Origin: Agapanthus africanus
Lineage: Eukaryota > Streptophyta > Magnoliopsida > Asparagales > Amaryllidaceae
Direction: 5' to 3'
Assembly (NCBI GenBank): GCA_030015575.1
Contig: CM057338.1
Coordinates: 774,269,864 to 774,333,863, forward strand
DNA length: 64,000 nt
Positions 48,363 through 61,879 of this stretch are shown here, piece by piece. The notes below the pieces were generated by a model that made no database searches, was not told the DNA's origin, and saw nothing but the letters and a program-made list of their open reading frames with translations. Numbering within the stretch: the first letter of the stretch is position 1; each line of letters starts with the position of its first letter. Position numbers and translations under genes: made by a program.

Positions 48363-50576
48363 TGTAGGGTTCCTAGGCATCCTAATGAGGTCTCACAAGG
48401 CATCAACCATGCCAATTTCAAAAAATCTAGGTGCCGAGAAACCCGACTACGGATCGTTGGTTAGAAAACTAGGCGAAAAAGCTAACTAGTTAACACTTAA
48501 CTATGAGAATACGGATATACAACCTTTGTAGATCCGGTGCTCCACCTCCACGGCTCCGCAATGAAGTCTCCTCGCTGTCCAAGACGGATCCCGGGCTCTA
48601 GCGTCGACTTCATCGGAGAATGGACGGGCTAGGTCATCGACAACGTGCCGAAGATGATCTACGTCAAAGCATCACTAGATCAAGCTCCACCTTCACCGAG
48701 CCTTGAAAACTTGTGAAGGAAACACACTCTACTACTTGGCAAGAGGTAGAGGATGAAGAAATAGGAAGTGGGTAGACTTTAGAATTGGATTTCTCACTCA
48801 TCTTCATCAATCACCATTGATGAAGTGGAGGTTTCTTCATTGAAGATGAAGAAGAAGAAGAAGATAAAGCTATGATAAGTTAATTCCAAAAATAAAATTA
48901 AAAGAATACTTATCATGACCAAACCATGGTCAAGTGTAGAGAATAAATCATGGTTAGTGGGATGGTTAGGGTTAAGCATGAGACAAAATGGTCACTTGGT
49001 CAAAGTCTTCATGAAGCTTCATGAACAAAAGAAAACAAGACACCATTTTCTCATTTGCTTTTCTATTTCCAAAAGAATAAATAAATGAATAAATGAATAA
49101 GGAAATAGTAAACCCTAACCATTTCATTAACCAAGGTTTAATTTTTTACACTTAACTAAAAGGCATGCATCATCAAACATGATACAAGCAAGTGCACAAA
49201 ATCATATCGCATATGCAATGCGCACATCCGAGTGAGAAAATCCATTTAAAGTGAACCGATACTAGTTAATGCAAAGTAATATATCAAATATATAATTATG
49301 CATTAAATAATTAAATCAACACTTGATTCAATGATCCGGTCATGTCGCACACAACCGACTAGTATACAATGTATCGGCTTATCGAATCAATCCTTGATTC
49401 GATAACTAGGTTATATCGCATACAACCATTCGACACATTCATCGCGAGAATGGAATACGGTATCACATACACGTATTATTCTCGGTCCCGCACATATCTC
49501 ATATGCGCTCCTATTTCGTTTCGCTTGAACCAGGAAACCTCTGTGTAGGACTCTAAAGACTCGTCAATACGCCGGCAGCAGGTGATGATCATATCAATCA
49601 CCCACAAGCCGCAAGCGGTCTACTAAACGTAACGGCCACCCGGGTATTGAGCGATCTGAAGATCGACGAGCAAGCCCGCTCACACTCCAGTGAATCCAAG
49701 CAGTAACACTACCGTACAGTCCGGTCTGATCGTCTGATATGTCGCATATCTTGCCTAGGGGTGGTAAACGTCAGACCCCAATAGCTCAATAAGTCGTGTC
49801 GATATGAGGTCTATAACAATTCGAGATACTACCGGTAACACTTACCAGTAAATCTCAGCAACCCTTGCCAGGGATTTCCTTTTATAGCCAATCGAACACA
49901 GCGCAACATCAACTCCCTATACCGGGAGAGACGAATCCCCTCCTATCGCTCATTGCCTCCATGTGACTCGGGACTGTACCCAAAAACCACCGTTTTGCAT
50001 GCCCTCTTGGACGTGGTAAGATGGAAATCAAAGCACAGTGGGAACCACACAATACTCTATGACGATCTCGGGTCTACAGACTAACCTATACCAGTGTCAC
50101 CAGAGAACTGCCATCTGACGTGAGGTATAATACCATCTGGGAGTTCTCGGCGAGTCCGTCCAGTGTACCCAGTCTCTACTGAGCACCCGTATATCATCTC
50201 TGATGTCAAACACCGATGGATATGGGATCATCCATCGCCCATCTATATGGGTCGAGAAGGTTTACGCTAGTCTACTCTGGTATATCGATGCCCTGTCTCG
50301 ATACACCCACGACTAGGGACTTTGAAGGATGTACTTATGGACTACCATGTTCCCACTAGTATGATCCGCATCATAGTCTAAGTAGTCAAGTACATATCCT
50401 AAGGGCTTTACCAACATGTAACAGAGAGACAATCAGCATACACGTTAAGGTAAAGGGTAACCAGATAGCAAACTATCATGTCGAGCAAGAAAGTCCTCCC
50501 TATATATGTCCCAGCATCCACTACAATATACATCCTATGTACAGTAATGGCCTCTAGGGCATACATATAACTAACA
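48363..50576 (-). repeat. 3' LTR of A2
   Basis: Plus-strand ends tgtagggttcc and actaaca; followed by the inverted polypurine tract atctcccacttgc at 50577-50589. Confidence 0.95.
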
Positions 50577-50589
50577 ATCTCCCACTTGC

Positions 50590-53341
50590 ACTAGGGCCAT
50601 CTGTAGCAGTGGTTGCAGTATCTCATACTCAACCATCCCATGAAAGTCTCTCTCTGGGAAAAGGCTTTTGTGAGTGGATCCGCCCGTGTTGTCCTCTGTG
50701 TCTACTCTCCTCACCTCGATCACCTTGGAGATCAATCATCTCCATGATCAGGCGATACTGCCTTAGAATATGTCTGGATCACTGATGGGACAGACGTTCC
50801 TTGGCTTAAGCCACAACTCCATTGTCACACAATGGTAGGAACTAAGTTCATCTCATGAACCAATATACACCCAGACTGCCTCTTTGGTAGCATCTTAAGT
50901 AGCGATGTATCCAGCCTTTATCGTCTATTATGCCACGGTATCTAGCTTGGAACTCTTCCATCATACCGTCCCTTTACTGAGGGTAAAGACAATGCCTGCG
51001 ACTGACATTCAGTCGTCCTTATCACCCTGGAACCCTTCCAGTGATTCTCCCCAGGATCAGTTGATACCATCTCACTACAACTAGTGAGTATCCTAACATC
51101 CAATTAGATCTATCTCATAGATGCAAATCCAGGATTTAGGAGGTATCACTTTGATCCTTTATGGAGAATCATTGTGATAAGCGGAGATTGGCCGAGCGTA
51201 GCATAGGAAACTCCTTCCCTATCAAGAGTATGTCATCCACGTACTCTACGAGGATCACCACCATACTCCCTACTACCTTTTTGTATATACAAGGTTCATC
51301 TACCATTTTGATGATGTCAAACTCTTTGACTACTTCATCAAAATAGATGTTCCAACTCCGCGATGCCTGCTTTATCACATAAAACATCTTGCACACGTTT
51401 CCGCTGCTCCCACTGTCTACGAAGCCCTCTGGCTGTGTACTTATAGACGCTCTCTTCCAAATCATCATTTAGAAAAGCAGTCAAGACACCCAACCACCAG
51501 ATATCATAGTCATGGTATGTAGCCGTGCAAGTAGGATCTGGATGGACTTAAGCATAGATCCATAGAAAAGGTTTCAACATAATCCACACCTGGTCAATGA
51601 TGCAAACCTTTAACAAGTCTAGCTTTGAAAGTCTCAACTTTTCCATCTACACCTAGTAATCTTCTCAAGATATACTTGCTCCTGATGGGGATTTAACCCT
51701 TCAGATATAGCAACCAAAGTCCATACTTTGTTGGTGTATATGGATTCCATCTCAGATCTCTAAGCATCCAGCCATTCTTACAGAGTCTTACTCCTGATGG
51801 CCAGCTCGAAACTAGTTGGGTCATCATCTCATGATGCAGTCCTCGCTCCCACTGTCATAGGGAAACTGAAGTATCTCTTAGGTGGGTGAGGAACCCTACT
51901 AGATCGGCGGAGAGGCTGAGGTTCGTTGGTAACTACTGAATCCTTTGGTTCTACCAAATCATCAGCTGCAGTTTGTATGGCTGGAACATTTCCAGTTCTA
52001 CATTACAGACCTTGCCTCGAGCTTGTCCGGATTTTGCTTTTCAGACATAGGCCGGACAACCCCAAATCTTAACTAACTTAAGAAATGGGCTCTTCCTTTT
52101 CCATATCACATATGAAGTGGTAGGCAACTGATTTGATTTGAACCCTATTCAATAGGTATGCAGCTTCTCAAGCGCATAACACCCAAAAGGAAATAGGTAA
52201 CTCAGTATTACTCATCATAGAGCACACCTTATCACATAGGGTGTAATTGCTCCGCCCCGATATACCATCGTGCTATGGTGTATACGGAGGAGTAATGCTG
52301 AGAGAGAATCTCATTCTCCTTTAGAAAAGTCCAGGAATTCCATGCACAAGTATTCTCCTCCCTGATCTCATCATAGGACATAATACTTATACCCGTATAT
52401 TGGTTCTCTACTTCTCGCTTATATTCTGTGAATATCTCAAAAGGCTCGGACTCATGTTTCAACAGGAACATATGTCTGAATCTTGAGAGATTATCAGAGA
52501 ATGTAATGAAGTACAAAGAACCGGTCCTGGCATGTGTAGACTGGGGACCTACATACATCATCATGTATCATCCCAAGAGTTCACTAACTCTTTCTCTGTT
52601 TCCATTAAATAGAGCTATGGTCATCTTATCTTTGTGACATGACTGGCGAGTTTCACAAGATGTAAATTCAAACTGATTTAAATATGCATCTATATGTAAC
52701 TCTAGCTAGTCGGGTCACATTGATATGACCTAGTCTACAATACCTCAAGAAAGATTCGTTCATTTCTGAACTCTTCCTCTTGTGTGTGTTCCATATACTA
52801 AGAACTGTAGTTTGATTTAGAACATCAACGCTTTTAGATAACGTGCCTGATACGATCAACTTTTGATATAGGAAATGTTCAAAACATTATCCAACAATAC
52901 AAAATTTTAGCATTTCTTTACTGATAAAGAGACTGATATGATTTTGTATATCAGGTTCGGTATCTAACAACATTCGTTCAGAATCAATGTATTGGTAATA
53001 CAGGGTGACAGTGACCAACAGACTTGGCTGCAACACTTGCCCTGTTTTCTGCCTCATGAAACTTATCACCCGTTCTCAGTTCTCTACCTTTCTGTAGCCC
53101 TATGTAACAGATTACATATCTGGGATCCCGATCTGGTATCACATACCCAGGACGTAAAGGATACTGAGAAACAGTTCTGTATAATGAACACACCCGAAGA
53201 TGATGCATCATCATGCACTCTCTTCGTTTGGGCGGCACGGGAAATCTGGTATTCCCCAATTTCCTGCTCGGTCTTATAACAATTATAAGTTGGAGCGGGA
53301 CCAAGGTTCCCCAGCTCAGTATAACAAGCGGGTTCGGTCAA
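50590..53341 (-). pseudogene. A2 protease, integrase, reverse transcriptase and RNase H remnant
   Basis: On the minus strand: protease start MTEPACYTELGNL (53341) with WVCDTRSGSQICN, so the active site is DTR instead of DTG; pre-integrase FLRYCRLGHINVTRL (near 52740); integrase STHARTGSLYFITFSDNLSR (52430-52550); RT start with stop TAA at 51778-51780; LGV with Gly at 51488-51490 where the catalytic Asp belongs; then an open RT block 51468-51169 with QPEGFVDSGSSGNVCKMFYV, ASRSWN and an intact YVDD at 51232-51243; and RNase H ADPL(T) near 50680. Frames shift repeatedly. The stop and the Gly are the same lesions as in A1 and A3. Confidence 0.88.
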
Positions 53342-53387
53342 TAATCCGTATTATTATCTTGATTAAGGCGTGATATGGTCGCTACCT

Positions 53388-56300
53388 GGAGAGAGAGAGA
53401 AGAAAACACTCAGCGTGCGCTCTTGCAAGAATAGATTGGTTATTATTTTATCTAATCAGGATGGCTCCCACTGCTTTTTATCAAATCTTCCTTCAAACCC
53501 TAAAAGGAAAGACTAGCCGGGATTAATTACACACTACAAGTTCGCCAATCTTTCAGCCAGGCCAGTGTCGGTACTTTGAGGGAGGTCCCCCGTGCTTTCG
53601 TACGAACCTAATTAATGTAAACCTCGTTTTCCCAGAGGCGTAACCCCGTTGACACCTTTCTAGACACCTACTTGATCGGCTAATTGTAATGTATAAAACT
53701 CTCCCAGGAGTAATTCTTACTCGCAGCGGGTATCGGGATCCAACTATCTCATAGAAGGTATGCAATCTCATTGCAAATTTCAACACTTGAAATTTCCGAT
53801 AATCTTTTGCCCCTAGCTCGCTATGACCTTGACGCATGCCAAACAACCCATAGTCTGCTAGTCAAGTTCAACCCGTACATTTCTTGATTGAATTAAACCC
53901 ACCCGCACGACCCTTGACGCATGCCAAACAACGCCGTACGAATACCCTAATCCAATCGCATCATATGCTAGCAGATAAGCACTAGTTAGCTACCGTACAC
54001 TACGCCTTGACGCATGCCAAACAACCGCAGCACGAATACTAACTAGTACTTATCTGAAATGACGGAGGGCTACGATAGGTTTTTCTGAAAACCTATTGCG
54101 TAATGAACTTGATATCGTTGTACAATCAAATGATTTTAAAATGTAGTGCTTTTGAGGCTTTTCTAGTTTTGCTAAAGGAGTCACTCCCGGTGAAGGGATC
54201 GTCGGTCCTTTCCTCATCGAATGAGGTTCGGGATATATCATATATATCACTGTGCAAAGCAGAACTCTTAAAAGCAATCAAAAGACAAACCGAGTGTGTA
54301 GCATCTGCCAGTTATTGCTAAAGGAGTCACTCCCGGTGAAGGGATCTCGGTCCTTTCCTCATCGAATAAGGTGCAGGATATATCACATATACCGCTGTGC
54401 AAAGCAAGAACTGTAGCTACCTGTTTTATTTTGAAATTCGATTCTACAACATCTTAGGTTTCTTTTATTTCATTAATCATATTAATGAAGTCCCATCATT
54501 TAAGTACCTAAACATCACAGATAAATACGACGTACACTTATGCCATCCGCATTCGCCTCGATGTCCTCTCGTGCACCGTTAGGTTAGGTGACTAACGGCA
54601 GAGCGAGGCAGGGCTAGCGCGGGTGTAAAACATAAGTAACGCCTATATAATATATCATATATACTATATACGTATCTATCACAGAACATCACATGATCAC
54701 ATCACAGATATCGCAGCAGAAGAATCATATGAAATATTGGATATACTAGGACGTCCGTGTTTTCAATATGAGCCAGTATAAAACACGGATTCCACGGTCG
54801 TGATGAATAGCCAAACCCACACCCCTAGACCCCTACGAGAGCGGCAAGCAACCCTGCCAATTCTAGAGTTAGGAGACCCGGACTCGACTCCTCGAGTTGG
54901 TCTCCCACTGGACTCCAGAACCCGGTTACTTGTGCCCTCCTCCTTGGGTCTATCCTAGTGCGGAAAAGTAAATAATATACAAAAGGTGACATCTTCCGCA
55001 ACCTGAAAGTGCCCCAATAAAAGAATATTACATACAAGTTTTTACATGAATGAAAATGAAAAACACTCATCTCACATAAAAACCCCCCGGCTAATCAAAC
55101 ACGACGATCCAATATAACATATCCAGCAATACATAAGATCACATGTCATCAACGTAAGTAAACATGCGCATCCCAATTGTCGTTGACATATAGCAACGAA
55201 ACCGGTGATATCACATATTACACTTACGGTCACAGAAAAGAAAGTGTAAAGCTACAACAGTTGGAATCCGCAACCACCTCAGACATGGCATGCCTGACCA
55301 AATGAATTACTTAGACATCGCATGCCTAACAATTATAAACCCTGCATTTTAGTCTCAAAATCGAAAACTCTTTTCAATATCAAGTCGGGCAATTCAACAG
55401 GATTCCCGACATCCTGATCGAATGCTCGTCGCAAACTTCAGTAGGCGGCTGCACCCCCGATGCCGTCGACGAAGTGCACCAAGGCGGAACATCGCTACCG
55501 GGAGCACCCGAACGGATGCTTTCGGCGACGGGGTTCTCCTACAGTCACTTGGTCGGGGCTATGGAGTGAGGCTGTCTATTAAGTTTACCCGGCGAGTATC
55601 CGCGTACACTACGTGATTGCGACGGACTTTTGATCAAATCAAAATTCCGTGGCAACCGATCAAGTGAGACTAAACTGCTACGTTTATAATATTCATTCCG
55701 TTATCTCATAACTTCTTGTGAATTCCAATTATTGTATCCCATTCCAGATAAATAGAAAATGTTAAACTTTTCGATCGAACAGTCAAACACCCAAGTTTTC
55801 CCGATACAGATCAACACATGAAATATGAGTCTAACAACATTCAGTTCGTGCCTCAGTACCAACGGTCCAGCCGTAGAAGGGTCAAGCCAATGCCTCACAT
55901 GTGGCACGCCGTACTGCCCCAAACCCGAAGGTTCAAAGGGCAGTTCAAGACGGTCACATAATCGAGTTAAGGTTTGTTGTCTTCTAGAGGGTCCATCGCG
56001 TTACTTGCACTACTTAGAACGTCGTTAAACTACGGAAAAATCCAACACTTGGAAATTTCCCGACAGGGGAAAAATTGGGTATTCATATCCGGTCGAACTT
56101 TTTAACATATTCTAAAAATTTATCCGGAAAGCCACATAGACAAAATTTGATACTCCGATCGAAACACCGAATCCCCAAAACAACCCAGAACATTCAACTC
56201 TGGAATAAATTTTAAATATTCCCAGAAAATCCAGAATAATTAAATAGGAATTACTGTGCAGAAAAGAAGTGATGACGTCACCAGGAGACCGCGGAACAGC

Positions 56301-56521
56301 TGCAGAAGCTGGGCTTCTGCCGCGGTTCCGCCGCCGTTTAGATGAATCTTTCGCCTGAGTTTGCACAGTAATTCTTATAATTATTTATTGAATTTTTTAG
56401 GCATTTTTAATACACAAAAATCCGCATTTTCGGAAAAAGTCCAGAGAGCATATTCCGGTTTGGGTTTTCGGGTCGTTCGGACTTCAAATTCCGTCTAGAC
56501 TTCGCTTAAGGCTCTAGCTAG
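53388..56521 (-). other. Long non-coding leader of A2
   Basis: Inverted counterpart of 43359-46471. Three identical 20-mers ccttgacgcatgccaaacaa (plus strand) at 53827-53846, 53912-53931 and 54005-54024 replace A1's three hairpins, folding on the element strand as ttggc-atgc-gtcaa. A GC-rich hairpin lies at 56288-56326, about 196-234 nt from the primer site: accgcgg..gcagaagc-tgg-gcttctgccgcggt. Confidence 0.75.
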
Positions 56522-56533
56522 GATTTGATACCA
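56522..56533 (-). other. Primer-binding site of A2, altered
   Basis: The element strand reads tggtatcaaatc where A1 has tggtatcagagc, so the first eight bases fit tRNA-iMet and two later ones do not. It is 1 nt from the LTR. Confidence 0.75.
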
Positions 56534-56534
56534 C

Positions 56535-58748
56535 TGTAGGGTTCCTAGGCATCCTAATGAGGTCTCACAAGGCATCAACCATGCCAATTTCAAAAAATCT
56601 AGGTGCCGAGAAACCCGACTACGGATCGTTGGCTAGAAAACTAGGCGAAAAAGCTAACTAGTTAACACTTAACTATGAGAATACGGATATACAACCTTTG
56701 TAGATCCGGTGCTCCACCTCCACGGCTCCGCAATGAAGTCTCCTCGCTGTCCAAGATGGATCCCGGGCTCTAGCGTCGACTTCATCGGAGAATGGACGGG
56801 CTAGGTCATCAACAATGTGCCGAAGATGATCTACGTCGAAGCATCACTAGATCAAGCTCCACCTTCACCGAGCCTTGAAAACTTGTGAAGGAAACACACT
56901 CTACCACTTGGCAAGAGGTAGAGGATGAAGAAATAGGAAGTGGGTAGACTTTAGAATTGGATTTCTCACCCATCTTCATCAATCACCATTGATGAAGTGG
57001 AGGTTTCTTCATTGAAGATGAAGAAGAAAAAGAAGATAAAGCTATGATAAGTTAATTCCAAAAATAAAATTAAAAGAATACTTATCATGACCAAACCATG
57101 GTCAAGTGTAGAGAATAAATCATGGTTAGTGGGATGGTTAGGGTTAAGCATGAGACAAAATGGTCACTTGGTCAAAGTCTTCATGAAGCTTCATGAACAA
57201 AAGAAAACAAGCCACCATTTTCTCATTTGCTTTTCTATTTCCAAAAGAATAAATAAATGAATAAATGAATAAGGAAATAGTAAACCCTAACCATTTCATT
57301 AACCAAGGTTTAATTCTTTACACTTAACCAAAAGGCATGCATCATCAAACATGATACAAGCAAGTGCACAAAATCATATCGCATATGCAATGCGCACATC
57401 CGAGTGAGAAAATCCATTTAAAGTGAACCGATACTAGTTAATGCAAAGTAATATATCAAATATATAATTATGCATTAAATAATTAAATCAACACTTGATT
57501 CAATGATCCGGTCATGTCGCACACAACCGACTAGTATACAATGTATCGGCTTATAGAATCAATCCTTGATTCTATAACTAGGTTATATTGCATACAACCA
57601 TTCGACACATTCATCGCGAGAATGGAATACGATATCACATAGACGTATTATTCTCGGTCCTGCATATATCTCATATGCGCTCCTATTTCGTTTCGCTTGA
57701 ACCAGGAAACCTCTGTGTAGGACTCTAAAGACTCGTCAATACGCCGGCAGCAGGTGATGATCATATCAAGCACCCACAAGCCGCAAGCGGTCTGCTAAAC
57801 GTAACGGCCACCCGGGTATTGAGCGATCTGAAGATCAACGAGCAAGCCCGCTCACACTCCAGTGAATCCAAGTAGTAACACTACCGTACAGTCCGGTCTG
57901 ATCGTCTGATATGTCGCATATCTTGCCTAGGGGTGGTAAACGTCAGACCCCAATAGCTCAATAAGTCGTGTCGATATGAGGTCTATAACAATTCGAGATA
58001 CTACTGGTAACACTTACCAGTAAATCTCAGCAACCCTGGCCAGGGATTTCCTGTTATAGCCAATCGAACACAGCGCAACATCAACTCCCTATACCGGAAG
58101 AGACGAATCCCCTCCTATCGCTCATTGCCTCCATGTGACTCGAGACTGTACCCAAAAACCACCGTTTTGCACGCCCTCTTGGACGTGGTAAGATGGAAAT
58201 CAAAGCACAGTGGGAACCACACAAGACTCTATGACGATCTCGGGTCTACAGACTAACCTGTACCAGTGTCACCAGAGAACTGCCATCTGACGTGAGGTAT
58301 AATACCATCTGGGAGTTCTCGGCGAGTCTGTCCAGTGTACCCAGTCTCTACTGAGCACCCGTATATCATCTCTGATGTCAAACACCGATGAATATGGGAT
58401 CATCCATCGCCCATCTGTATGGGTCGAGAAGGTTTACGCTAGTCTACTCTGGTATATCGATGCCTTGTCTCGATGCACCCACGACTAGGGACTTTGAAGG
58501 ATGTACTTATGGACTACCATGTTCCTACTAGTATGATCCGCATCATAGTCCAAGTAGTCAAGTACATATCCTAAGGGCTTTACCAACATGTAACAGAGAG
58601 ACAATCAGCATACACGTTAAGGTAAAGGGTAACCAGATAGCATACTATCATGTTGAGCAAGAAAGTCCTCCCTATATATGTCCCAGCATCCACTACAATA
58701 TACATCCTATGTACAGTAATGGCCTCTAGGGCATACATATAACTAACA
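56535..58748 (-). repeat. 5' LTR of A2
   Basis: 2214 bp, plus-strand ends tgtagggttcc and actaaca, near-identical to 48363-50576. Confidence 0.95.
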
Positions 58749-58753
58749 GATAT

Positions 58754-59665
58754 CTTGTGGTTGGGTGTCATGACAGCTTTTCTAAAATGATGTTTTAGAA
58801 GAGAGCGTCTATAAGTACACAGCCAGAGGGCTTCGTAGACAGTGGGAGCAGCGGAAACGTGTGCAAGATGTTTTATGTGATAAAGCAGGCATCACGGAGT
58901 TGGAACATCTGTTTTGATGAGTTTGTCAAAGAGTTTGACATCATCAAAATGGTAGATGAACCTTGTATATACAAAAAGGTAGTAGGAAGTATGCTGGTGA
59001 TCCTCGTAGAGTACGTGGATGACATACTCTTGATAGGGAAGGAGTTTCCTATGCTACGCTCGGTCAATCTTCGCTTATCACAAGGATTCTCCATATAGGA
59101 TCAAAGTGATACCTACTAAATCCTGAATTTTGGATCAATGAGATAGATCTAATTGGATATTAGGATACTCATTAGTTGTAGTGAGATGGTATCAATTGAT
59201 CCTGGAGAGAATCACTGGAAAGGTTCCAGGGTGATAAGGATGGCTGAATGTCAGTCACAGGCATTGTCTTTACCCTCAGTAAAGGGACGGTATGTTGGAA
59301 GAGTTCCAAGCTAGATACCGTGGCATACTAGACGATAAAGGCTGGATACATCGCTACCAAAGATGCTACCAAAGAGGCAATCTGGGTGTATATTAGTTCA
59401 TGAGATGAACTTCGTTCCTCCCATTGTGTGACAATAGAGTTGTGGCTTATGCCTAGGAACGCCCGTTCCATCAGTGATCCAGACATATTCTAAGGCAGTA
59501 TCACCTGATCATGGAGATGGTTGATCTCTAAGGAGATCGAGGTTAGGAGAGTAGACTCAGAGGACAACACGACGGATCCATTCACAAAGGCCTTTTCCCA
59601 GAGAGAGACTTTTATGGGATGGTTGAGTATGAGATACTGCAACCACTGCTACAGATGGCCCTAGT
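58754..59665 (+). pseudogene. A1 reverse transcriptase (rest) and RNase H
   Basis: Continues the RT cut at 48362. It reads LWLGVMTAF with Gly at 58764-58766 in place of the first catalytic Asp, then after a frameshift VCKMFYVIKQASRSWN, and an intact YVDDILLIG with YVDD at 59012-59023, open to 59098. RNase H follows in broken frames (a KDATKEA-like stretch near 59360, an EDN-TDPFTKAFSQRETF-like stretch near 59555-59610). The element is dead at the protein level. Confidence 0.87.
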
Positions 59666-59678
59666 GCAAGTGGGAGAT
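59666..59678 (+). other. Polypurine tract of A1
   Basis: gcaagtgggagat directly before the 3' LTR. Confidence 0.9.
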
Positions 59679-61879
59679 TGTTAGTTATATGTATGCCCTA
59701 GAGGCCATTACTATACATAGGATGTATATTGTAGTGGATGCTTGGACATATATAGGGAGGACTTTCTTGCTCGACATGATTGTATGGTATCTGGTTGCTC
59801 TTTACCTTAACGTGTACACTGATTATCTCTCTGGTACATGTTGGTAAGGCCCTTAGGATGTGTACTTGACTACCTGGACTATGATGCAGATCATACTAGT
59901 GGGGACATGGTAGTCCATAAGTACATCCTTCAAGGTCCCTAGTCGTAGGTGTATCGAGACAGGGCATCGATATACCAGAGTAGACTAGCGTATACCTTCT
60001 CGACCCATACTGATGGGCGATGGATGATCCCATATCCATTGAAGTTTGACATCAGAGATGATATACGGGTGCTCAGTGGAGACTGGGTACACTCGACAGA
60101 CTCGCCGAGAACTCCCAGATGGTATTATACTTTACGTCAGATGGCAGTTCTCTGGTGACACTGGTACAGGTTAGTATGTAGACCCGCGATCGTCATAGAG
60201 TCTTGTGTGATTCCCACCGTGCTTTGATTTCCACCTTACCACGTCCAAGAGGGCGTGCAAAACGGTGGTTTTTGGGTAAAGTCCCGAATCACATGGAGGC
60301 AATGAGCGATAGGAGGGGATTCGTCTCTCCCGGTATAGGGAGTTGATGTTGCGCTGTGTTCGATTGGCTATAACCGGAAATCCTTTGCCAGGGTTGCTGA
60401 GATTTACTGGTAAGTGTTACCAGTAGTTTCTCGAACTGTTATAGACCTCATATCGATACGACTTATCGAGCTACTGGGGTCGGACGTTTACCACCCCTAG
60501 GAGAGATATGCGACATATCAGACGACGAGACCGGACTGTATGGTAAGTGTTACTGGTTGGATTCACAGGAGTGTGAGCGGGCTTGCTCGTTGATCTTCTG
60601 ATCGCTCAATACCCGGGTGGCCATTACGTTTAGCAGACCGCTTGCGGCTTGTGGGTGTTTGATATGATCATCACCTGCTGCTGGCGTATTGACGAGTCTT
60701 TAGAGTCATACACAGAGGTTTCCTGGCTCAAGCGAAACGAAATAGGAGCGCATATGAGATATGTGCGGGACCGAGAATAATATGAGTATGTGATACTGAA
60801 TTCTATTCTCGCGATTAGTGACATTGATCGGTTATATGCGATATAGCCGGGTTATCGGATCAAGTGTTGATTCGATAAGTTGTTACTATTGATATTAGTC
60901 GGTTATATGCAATATGACCGGATCATTAAATCAAGTGTTGATTTAATGATTTAATGTATAATTATATATTTGATATATTACTTTACATTAACTAGTATTT
61001 GTTCACTTAAGATCGATTTTCTCACTTGATATGCACAAGTAGTATATATGATATATTTTTTGTGCACTTGATTGTATCATGTTTGATGATACATGCAAAC
61101 TTGGGTGTGTGTATGCTTTAAACTATGATTAGGTTAATGGTTAGGGTTTCCATTACCCTATTTATTTATTTATTCATTTTGGCAAAAATAAAATGGTGGC
61201 ATTCTTTGTTTTTATTTGAAGCTTCATGAAGCTTTGAAAAGTTAAAACCATTTTTTTCCCTTAACCTAACCATTTGCCTAAACCCTAGTTTATTCTCTAC
61301 ATGAGTTAGCCTCACCCATGGTTGCTAAATGATAAGCATCACTTGAATTTTCTTTTTAGACAATTCATTCTTTTCTATTTCTTCTTCATCTTCTTCATGA
61401 GTTGAAGAAAGCCTACTAGAAAATTCCAAGTGATGATTCTAAGTGAGAAATCCAAATCCAAAGTAAACCCACTTCCTATTTCTTCATCCTCTACCACTTG
61501 CCATGTTGTATAGGGTGTTTTCTTCATAATATCCATGACCTAGTGAAGATGGAGCTTGAGTTTGAGTCGCCTCAACGTAGATCATCTTCGGCATCGAAGT
61601 CAACGACCTAGCCCACCCATTTCTCCGCTGAAACCGACGCTAGAGTCCGGGATTCCGATGATCGTAGAGGAGGGACGTCAACACGGAACTAAAGAAGTGG
61701 AGGACCAGATCTACAAAGGTTGTAGCCCCTTTCACTTAGCAATAAAGTTGTTTACTTGCATCTTGTTTCGCCTATCCTCTAGTAATCGATCTAGTTTAGG
61801 GTTTCTCGGCACCGGAAAATTAGAATTTGGCATGGTTGATGGCTTATGGAACCTCTTGAGTGTGCCTAGGAACCCTACA
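59679..61879 (+). repeat. 3' LTR of A1
   Basis: 2201 bp, tgttagttatatg to ccctaca, a few percent or less different from 41138-43345 by eye. Followed by the duplication aattt. Confidence 0.96.

Larger units (their letters stand above)
48363..58748 (-). mobile_element. Complete Copia element A2 (family A), nested in A1
   Basis: 10,386 bp, inverted relative to A1, with perfect duplications gatat at 48358-48362 and 58749-58753. Two 2214-bp LTRs differ at seven of the first 450 bases or so compared by eye, all transitions. It lies in A1's reverse transcriptase just before the motif A codons. The internal layout equals that of A1, so the pair forms inverted repeats of several kilobases. Confidence 0.97.
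41138..61879 (+). mobile_element. Complete Copia element A1 (family A), carrying nested A2
   Basis: Two 2.2-kb LTRs in direct orientation, tRNA-iMet primer site, polypurine tract, and perfect duplications aattt at 41133-41137 and 61880-61884. Without the nested 10.4-kb element A2 it is about 10.35 kb. It inserted into hairpin array 1. It has a 3.1-kb leader, no gag proper, and a decayed protease, integrase, reverse transcriptase and RNase H. Confidence 0.96.
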
